DNA from: an uncultured SAR86 cluster bacterium
Lineage (GTDB): Bacteria > Pseudomonadota > Gammaproteobacteria > Magnimaribacterales > Magnimaribacteraceae
NCBI GenBank assembly: GCA_902554355.1
Contig: CACDOC010000004.1
Span: 1-64,000 of the forward strand
Reading direction: 5' to 3'
Length of the DNA stretch: 64,000 nucleotides
The notes beneath the pieces were generated by a model that saw only the letters and a program-made list of their open reading frames with translations, searched no databases and was not told the origin of the DNA. Every line of letters begins with the position of its first letter. The first letter of the stretch is position 1. Shown here one piece after another: positions 58,922 to 64,000 of the stretch. A program made the position numbers and the translations under genes.

Positions 58922-60049
58922 ATGCAAATATTCTTTCCTAAAGAAGAAGATCAAGAAATTCGCACTACCATTCTACCTGAAGTGGCAAAGAAGTTTGTCG
59001 ATTTAGGTTTAGAGGTTCTCATAGAGGAAGGATTAGGATCTTCTGTTTTTATTGATGATAGTCTTTATTCCGAAGCTGGAGCAACCGTTGTAGATTCTAG
59101 GGATAGTGCCCTCAACTCTGCTGATATAGTTTGTAGAATAAATAAGCCTAAAGAAGAAGAAATAACTAAACTAAAAAGTAAAGGCATACATATAAGTTTT
59201 TTAGATCCTTTTAATGAGACAGAGTTGGTAAAGAAGTTTGCAAGCCAAGAAGTAAGCGCCATAAGTATGGAGTTAGTTCCTAGAATAACTCGAGCCCAGA
59301 AAATGGATGCGCTTAGTTCCCAAGCAAATCTAGCCGGTTACTCTGCTGTTATTGAGGCCTCTCGCACAATTAATAAGTCTTTTCCAATGATGATGACTGC
59401 TGCAGGCACTATCTCACCTTCTAGAGTTTTTGTAATAGGAGTGGGTGTGGCCGGATTACAAGCCATCGCAACAGCAAAAAGATTAGGTGCAAGGGTAGAG
59501 GCATTTGATACAAGGCCTGTTGTAGAAGAGCAGGTTAAATCTTTAGGAGCAAAATTCGTAAAGATTGATATAGGTGAGACGGAAGAAACTGACCAAGGTT
59601 ATGCTAAAGAACTAACTGAAGAGCAAATTAAGATGCAGCAAGAGGGAATGAAAAAGATTTGTTCACAGTCTGATGTTGTTATTACTACTGCACAAGTTTT
59701 TGGTAGGCCTGCTCCGAGAATTATTACTGGTGAAATGGTTCAAGCTATGCAGCCCGGTAGCGTTATTGTTGACATGGCAGTATCTTCTGGAGGAAACGTA
59801 GAAGGTTCAAAGGCCGATGAATATGTTTTTGAAAATGGCGTGACTATTATTGGAATGTCTAACTTGCCAGCAGAGGTCGCTAAAGACGCATCTCAAGTCT
59901 ATGGAGCAAACCTATTTAACATGATTGAAGAGTATTGGGACGTGGAAAGAAAGCTTCTCAATTTTGACCTGACTGATGATGTTCTTAAAGGTTGTGTAAT
60001 TACCCATGAAGGAAAAATTGTTAATGATCTAGTTAAGGATAGGATGTAA
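58922..60049 (+). CDS. pntA: NAD(P) transhydrogenase alpha subunit part 1 (domain I, NAD-binding)
   Basis: This 375-residue soluble part binds NAD(H) for the proton-driven transhydrogenase. It shows an AlaDH/PNT N domain (FPKEEDQEIRTTILPEVAKK), the Rossmann motif VFVIGVGVAGLQAIATAKRLGA, and the mobile loop DQGYAKELTEEQIKMQ. In E. coli this domain is fused to the first membrane domain; here the three-gene arrangement (as in Rhodospirillum) is used. The next gene starts 2 bp later. The complex makes NADPH from NADH using the proton gradient. Confidence 0.95.
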   Translation: MQIFFPKEEDQEIRTTILPEVAKKFVDLGLEVLIEEGLGSSVFIDDSLYSEAGATVVDSRDSALNSADIVCRINKPKEEEITKLKSKGIHISFLDPFNETELVKKFASQEVSAISMELVPRITRAQKMDALSSQANLAGYSAVIEASRTINKSFPMMMTAAGTISPSRVFVIGVGVAGLQAIATAKRLGARVEAFDTRPVVEEQVKSLGAKFVKIDIGETEETDQGYAKELTEEQIKMQQEGMKKICSQSDVVITTAQVFGRPAPRIITGEMVQAMQPGSVIVDMAVSSGGNVEGSKADEYVFENGVTIIGMSNLPAEVAKDASQVYGANLFNMIEEYWDVERKLLNFDLTDDVLKGCVITHEGKIVNDLVKDRM

Positions 60050-60051
60050 TT

Positions 60052-60330
60052 ATGGAAAGCCAAATAATCTTACTTGTATTTATTTTAGTCTTATCAATTT
60101 TTTTAGGAGTTGAGTTGATAACTAAAGTTCCTTCAACTTTGCACACGCCGCTTATGTCAGGAGCTAATGCGATATCTGGTATAACACTTGTAGGAGCAAT
60201 TTTATCTTCAGGTTCTTCTGAATTAACCACAATCATCTTAGGTACTTTAGCTGTTTTTTTTGCTTCTATTAATGTCGTTGGTGGTTACCTAGTAACTAAT
60301 AGAATGCTTGGCATGTTTAAAAAGAAATAA
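60052..60330 (+). CDS. pntAB: NAD(P) transhydrogenase alpha subunit part 2 (membrane domain)
   Basis: This 92-residue protein has three hydrophobic helices (ILLVFILVLSIFLGVELI, ISGITLVGAILSSG, and IILGTLAVFFASINVVGGYLV). It contains the conserved TKVPSTLHTPLMSGANAISG loop and ends in NRMLGMFKKK. It supplies the first part of the proton channel. It starts 2 bp after pntA and its stop overlaps the pntB start by one base. Confidence 0.95.
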   Translation: MESQIILLVFILVLSIFLGVELITKVPSTLHTPLMSGANAISGITLVGAILSSGSSELTTIILGTLAVFFASINVVGGYLVTNRMLGMFKKK

Positions 60331-61715
60331 TGGATATTTCAATTCTAGTAAACTTAACTTATATAGCTGCCTCTATTCTATTTATAGTTGGTTTAAAAAT
60401 GCTTGGTTCTCCTGATACAGCCAGACAAGGTAATTTTTTATCTGCTTCAGGAATGTTGCTGGCTGTGGTTATTACTTTATTAGATCAAAATATTATTGAT
60501 TATAGGTTTATTGCTTGCGCTTTAATCGCAGGAAGTATAGTTGGTTATTTTGCTGCAACAAAAGTTCAGATGACTTCAATGCCTGAAATGGTAGCTATAT
60601 TCAATGGATTTGGAGGAATAGCTAGTTTATTAGTAGGTTCAGCTGAATATGTTGTTAGCCCTTTAGATAATTCTGCTCTTATGGGGGCTATCTACTTTAC
60701 GGTATTGATTGGAGGTCTTACATTTACAGGCAGTCTAATCGCTTACGGTAAACTTTCTGAAATCATCTCTGGCAAACCTTTTCTATATAAAGGTCAACAA
60801 TTTGTTAATGGCTTGATCCTTTTAGCTATTTTGCTTGTTGGAATCAATATGCTTTTTATACAAGGAATGATAAGTCCTAATCAAACTCTAATCTTATTAA
60901 TATCTTTAGCTTTCTTGCTAGGAGTGCTTTTTGTTATTCCTATTGGCGGTGCAGATATGCCTGTCGTTATAGCTTTATTAAATAGTTTTTCGGGCTTGGC
61001 TGCTTGTGCTGCTGGGTTTGTTATCACCAATAATGTTTTGATTGTTGCAGGATCTCTTGTAGGAGCTAGCGGACTTATTCTTACGAATATTATGTGTAAG
61101 GCCATGAATAGATCCTTAGCTAATGTATTGTTTAGTGGATTTGGAGCTGTATCTGAAACAAATTCTGGAGGTGGAGAGAAACAAGGCGAAGTGAGCCCTA
61201 TAAATGCCCAAGATGCTTATCTTATTTTAGAAGCCGCATCGTCAGTTTTAATTGTCCCTGGATACGGTATGGCAGTAGCGCAAGCGCAGCACGCTGTTAG
61301 AGAGCTAGGTGAATTGCTTGAAGCAAATGGAGCTGAGGTTAAGTATGCCATTCACCCAGTTGCTGGAAGGATGCCAGGTCATATGAATGTTTTATTGGCT
61401 GAAGCAAATGTTTCTTATGATGTTTTGGTAGAGCCAGAAGACGTTAATCCTATTATGGAAACAGTTGATGTTTGTATGGTGATAGGTGCGAATGACGTTG
61501 TTAATCCAGATGCAAAAGAGAATGAAGGTAGCCCTATTTACGGCATGCCTATTATAGAAGTTGATAATTCTAAGACAGTTTTTGTTTTAAAGCGTTCCAT
61601 GGCTTCAGGATTTGCAGGCATTCAAAACCCACTCTTTTTTAAATCTAATTCTAGAATGCTATTTGGTGACGCTAAGGAAACTGTATCAACCCTAGTATCT
61701 GAATTTAAAGGCTAA
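60330..61715 (+). CDS. pntB: NAD(P) transhydrogenase beta subunit (domains II and III)
   Basis: This 461-residue protein has eight or nine N-terminal membrane helices (e.g. NLTYIAASILFIVGLKMLG, LAVVITLLDQNIIDYRFIAC) and a soluble C-terminal NADP(H)-binding domain. The latter starts near AYLILEAASSVLIVPGYGMAVAQAQ. NADP contacts are visible in HPVAGRMPGHMNVLLAEA, IGANDVVNPDA and KRSMASGFAGIQNPLFF. The whole complex pntA-pntAB-pntB is intact. Confidence 0.97.
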   Translation: MDISILVNLTYIAASILFIVGLKMLGSPDTARQGNFLSASGMLLAVVITLLDQNIIDYRFIACALIAGSIVGYFAATKVQMTSMPEMVAIFNGFGGIASLLVGSAEYVVSPLDNSALMGAIYFTVLIGGLTFTGSLIAYGKLSEIISGKPFLYKGQQFVNGLILLAILLVGINMLFIQGMISPNQTLILLISLAFLLGVLFVIPIGGADMPVVIALLNSFSGLAACAAGFVITNNVLIVAGSLVGASGLILTNIMCKAMNRSLANVLFSGFGAVSETNSGGGEKQGEVSPINAQDAYLILEAASSVLIVPGYGMAVAQAQHAVRELGELLEANGAEVKYAIHPVAGRMPGHMNVLLAEANVSYDVLVEPEDVNPIMETVDVCMVIGANDVVNPDAKENEGSPIYGMPIIEVDNSKTVFVLKRSMASGFAGIQNPLFFKSNSRMLFGDAKETVSTLVSEFKG

Positions 61716-61763
61716 ATTGCCTTATTTTTATTGATTTTTTACGCAGTTTTTTAACCCGAAATA

Positions 61764-61772
61764 TGGTAAAAT
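61764..61772 (+). promoter_or_regulatory. Extended -10 promoter element of gyrA
   Basis: TGGTAAAAT fits the TGn-TAnAAT extended -10 pattern and lies 105 bp before the gyrA ATG. It is covered by a short inverted repeat (GGTAA at 61765-61769, TTACC at 61774-61778). The -35 region is weak, as usual for extended -10 promoters. Confidence 0.4.
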
Positions 61773-61831
61773 CTTACCAACTTGATACTTAGAAAATTAC
61801 AAACAAATTACTCTAGTTTCTTAAGAGAATG

Positions 61832-61847
61832 GGCAGTTTCCTCTGCC
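61832..61847 (+). other. Short hairpin in the gyrA leader
   Basis: GGCAG (61832-61836) and CTGCC (61843-61847) can pair around a 6-nt loop about 30 nt before the gyrA start. No T-run follows, so it is not a terminator. Role unknown; it may simply affect leader structure. Confidence 0.3.
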
Positions 61848-61876
61848 TTCAAAATCAGTATACGGAAATAATTAAA

Positions 61877-64000
61877 ATGGGTGAAATAACTGCAAAAGAG
61901 ATTGTTCCAATAGATATAGAAAAAGAGCTGAAGCAATCCTATTTAGATTACGCAATGAGCGTAATAGTAGGTAGAGCCTTACCTGATGCTAGGGACGGTC
62001 TAAAACCCGTTCATAGGCGTGCTTTATACGCTATGCATGTCTTGAATAATGATTATGGTAGGCCGCACAAAAAGTCTGCAAGAATCGTTGGAGACATTAT
62101 TGGTAAATACCATCCTCATGGAGATGGTGCTGCTTATGAAACCATTGTAAGAATGGCACAGTGGTGGTCCTTAAGATACCCATTGGTAGACGGACAAGGA
62201 AATTTTGGTTCGATGGATGGAGACGGGCCAGCTGCTCAGAGATACACGGAAGTCAGAATGGCAAAGATTTCTCAAGAACTGTTAGCTGATCTTGATAAAG
62301 AGACCGTAAATTTTGTTGAGAATTATGATGGTACAGAAACAATGCCTGAAGTGCTTCCAACGAAAATACCTAACATGCTTGTTAACGGTTCTGCTGGAAT
62401 AGCAGTTGGAATGGCAACAAATATGGCCCCTCATAATCTGAATGAAACACTCTCGGCCTGTTTAGCTTTTATTGAAAATCCAGAGATTTCTACTTCAGAA
62501 TTAATGAAATTTATCCCTGGCCCAGATTTTCCAACTGGCGGAATAATAAATGGGAGAGCCGGAATAGTTAGTGCTTATGAAAGCGGAAAAGGAAGAGTAA
62601 AGATTAGGGCCAAGACTCATTTTGAAGATGAAGATAAGGATAAAGCTAAGATTGTAATTACTGAGATGCCTTATCAAGTTAATAAATCTAAGTTAATTGA
62701 AAAGATAGCTGAGTTATCTAGAGATAAGAAGATAGAAGGAGTTAGGGATATAAGGGATGAATCTGATAAGGACGGGGTAAGAGTAGTCATTGATCTGAAA
62801 TCAGGACAAATTCCTGACGTTTTATTAAATAATCTATTTGCTCAAACTCAAATGCAGACAGTTTTTGGTATTAACAACGTAGCTTTAGTAGATGGAGAGC
62901 CTAAGCTCTTAAATTTAAAATCAATGCTTTCTGTATTCTTTAACCATAGGAAAGAAGTAGTTTCTAGAAGGACTTTCTATGATTTAAGAAAAGCTAAGGA
63001 AAGAGGGCATGTATTAGAGGGATTGACTATAGCTTTGGCAAATATTGATGCCATGATTGATTTAATTAAAAAATCTAAAGAAGGTTCAGAGGCAAAGCAA
63101 AAACTACTATCTAAAAAATGGAAGCCAGGAAAAGTAATTTCTATGTTAAGGAAGGCTGGCCCTGATGCTTGTAAGTTAGAGGATTCAGATAATTCGCTGG
63201 GGCTGGTTGGCAAGACTTATCAATTGTCAGAAGTTCAGGCGCAAGCAATATTAGATATGAGGCTTCAGAGGTTAACTGGACTAGAGCAAGATAGGCTTAT
63301 AGGTGAGTACGAAGAAATTATCGAGCAAATTTCTTATTTACTTGGAATACTTAATGATTCTGGAAAGCTGATTGAAGTTGTTACTGATGAATTAAAAGAA
63401 ATTCAAGAGAAATACGAAGATGATAGAAGAACTGAAATACAGGATTCTTCGGCTGATTTAAGTGCTGAAGATCTAATTACTCCGGAAGATAGAGTGGTAA
63501 CAATTTCACATGAAGGGTATGCAAAAACACAACCATTAGAAGAATATAGAGCGCAAAAAAGAGGGGGTACCGGAAAAACAGCAGCCTCTGTTAAAGATGA
63601 AGATTTTGTAGAACAATTGCTTGTTGCAAATACTCACACAACATTACTCTGCTTTTCAAACCTAGGACAAGTTTATTGGTTGAAGGTTTATGAAATTCCT
63701 TCTGCAGGCCGAGCTGCCAAAGGAAGGCCTTTAGTTAATCTTATACAGCTCAGCGAAGGTGAAAGAATAACTAGCATGGTTCCAGTCGAGGAATATGATG
63801 ATAAACATTTTGTTCTAATGGCTACCAGAACAGGAACAGTCAAGAAAACGGTATTAACCGAATTTTCAAATCAAAGAAAAGGTGGTAAAAGGGCAATCAC
63901 CTTAGTAGAAGGAGATGAATTGGTAGGCACAACAGTTACTGATGGAAGTAAATTTGTCATGTTAGTTTCAAATGCAGGTAAGGCTGCTCATTTTTCAGAA
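61877..64000 (+). CDS. gyrA: DNA gyrase subunit A, N-terminal 708 codons (runs off the window)
   Basis: The frame is open from ATG 61877 to the last base with no stop, so the gene is cut by the window end. It shows the type IIA topoisomerase start LKQSYLDYAMSVIVGRALPD, HRRALYAMHVL, YHPHGDGAAYETIVRMAQ, and the catalytic AAQRYTE with Tyr123. A coiled-coil region with QAQAILDMRLQRLTGLEQDR follows, and the C-terminal beta-pinwheel begins near residue 530. In the quinolone-determining region the equivalents of E. coli Ser83 and Asp87 are Gly84 and Glu88. A 5' leader of about 100 nt separates it from its promoter. Adjacent linkage with pntB is not a functional link. Confidence 0.97.
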   Translation, partial: MGEITAKEIVPIDIEKELKQSYLDYAMSVIVGRALPDARDGLKPVHRRALYAMHVLNNDYGRPHKKSARIVGDIIGKYHPHGDGAAYETIVRMAQWWSLRYPLVDGQGNFGSMDGDGPAAQRYTEVRMAKISQELLADLDKETVNFVENYDGTETMPEVLPTKIPNMLVNGSAGIAVGMATNMAPHNLNETLSACLAFIENPEISTSELMKFIPGPDFPTGGIINGRAGIVSAYESGKGRVKIRAKTHFEDEDKDKAKIVITEMPYQVNKSKLIEKIAELSRDKKIEGVRDIRDESDKDGVRVVIDLKSGQIPDVLLNNLFAQTQMQTVFGINNVALVDGEPKLLNLKSMLSVFFNHRKEVVSRRTFYDLRKAKERGHVLEGLTIALANIDAMIDLIKKSKEGSEAKQKLLSKKWKPGKVISMLRKAGPDACKLEDSDNSLGLVGKTYQLSEVQAQAILDMRLQRLTGLEQDRLIGEYEEIIEQISYLLGILNDSGKLIEVVTDELKEIQEKYEDDRRTEIQDSSADLSAEDLITPEDRVVTISHEGYAKTQPLEEYRAQKRGGTGKTAASVKDEDFVEQLLVANTHTTLLCFSNLGQVYWLKVYEIPSAGRAAKGRPLVNLIQLSEGERITSMVPVEEYDDKHFVLMATRTGTVKKTVLTEFSNQRKGGKRAITLVEGDELVGTTVTDGSKFVMLVSNAGKAAHFSE

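Noticed and set aside
58880..58954. Upstream extension of ubiG
   Set aside because: It would overlap the divergent pntA start and add a hydrophobic leader not found in UbiG.

Overview
The window is a compact, AT-rich stretch of bacterial chromosome. Almost all of it is protein coding, no gap between genes exceeds about 210 bases, and I see no rRNA, tRNA, insertion sequence, CRISPR array or prophage. Several gene orders are typical of Gammaproteobacteria: miaA-hflX-hflK-hflC-hisZ-purA, ubiG-gph-yciK, scpA-scpB-rluB, and dxs-ispA-xseB. Short intergenic gaps, AT-rich codons, a TonB receptor, paired DUF3604 proteins, nitronate monooxygenase-like enzymes, a sulfatase and a dehalogenase-like hydrolase together suggest a streamlined surface-ocean gammaproteobacterium of the SAR86 type. 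That taxonomic call is inference; no marker-gene search was possible.

Layout. 1-7.8 kb: cell-envelope sugar and lipid A genes (cut glycosyltransferase, two methyltransferases, an alpha/alpha-toroid protein, hldE, an LpxL-type acyltransferase, hldD, waaA). 7.8-9.7 kb: the nitrogen-sensing pair glnK-amtB behind a sigma-54 type promoter, with terminators on both sides. 9.7-18.8 kb: miaA-hflX-hflK-hflC-hisZ-purA, with hfq absent from its usual place, then a small exported protein and a large DUF3604 protein. 18.8-24.3 kb, minus strand: nth, then glyA-nrdR-ribD-ribB(X)-ribH-nusB.

24.4-39.2 kb is an accessory catabolic region with two divergent gene strings that meet at about 31.3 kb. The leftward string encodes a DUF1330 protein, an oversized GST-like protein, a haloalkane-dehalogenase-like hydrolase, two flavin-dependent nitronate monooxygenase-like proteins, a four-helix membrane protein and a secreted or anchored sulfatase. 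The rightward string encodes an MDR reductase, an acyl-CoA dehydrogenase, a tandem DsbA/HCCA-isomerase-like protein, a DUF3604 lipoprotein, a membrane-anchored metallo-beta-lactamase-fold hydrolase and a thiolase. Together they look like an uncharacterised pathway for breaking down a xenobiotic-like or sulfated/halogenated organic compound. This is my main candidate for an undescribed system.

39.2-52.8 kb: thiL-pgpA-ribA on the plus strand, facing a minus-strand series (aroG, a triple-repeat DnaT-like protein, an RND efflux adaptor and permease, a TonB receptor, xseB-ispA-dxs). The efflux adaptor is preceded by a promoter whose -10 lies inside a palindrome. 52.9-64 kb: nadE, scpA-scpB-rluB, the minus-strand ubiG-gph-yciK group, the three-gene transhydrogenase pntAA-pntAB-pntB, and the first 708 codons of gyrA, which runs off the window.
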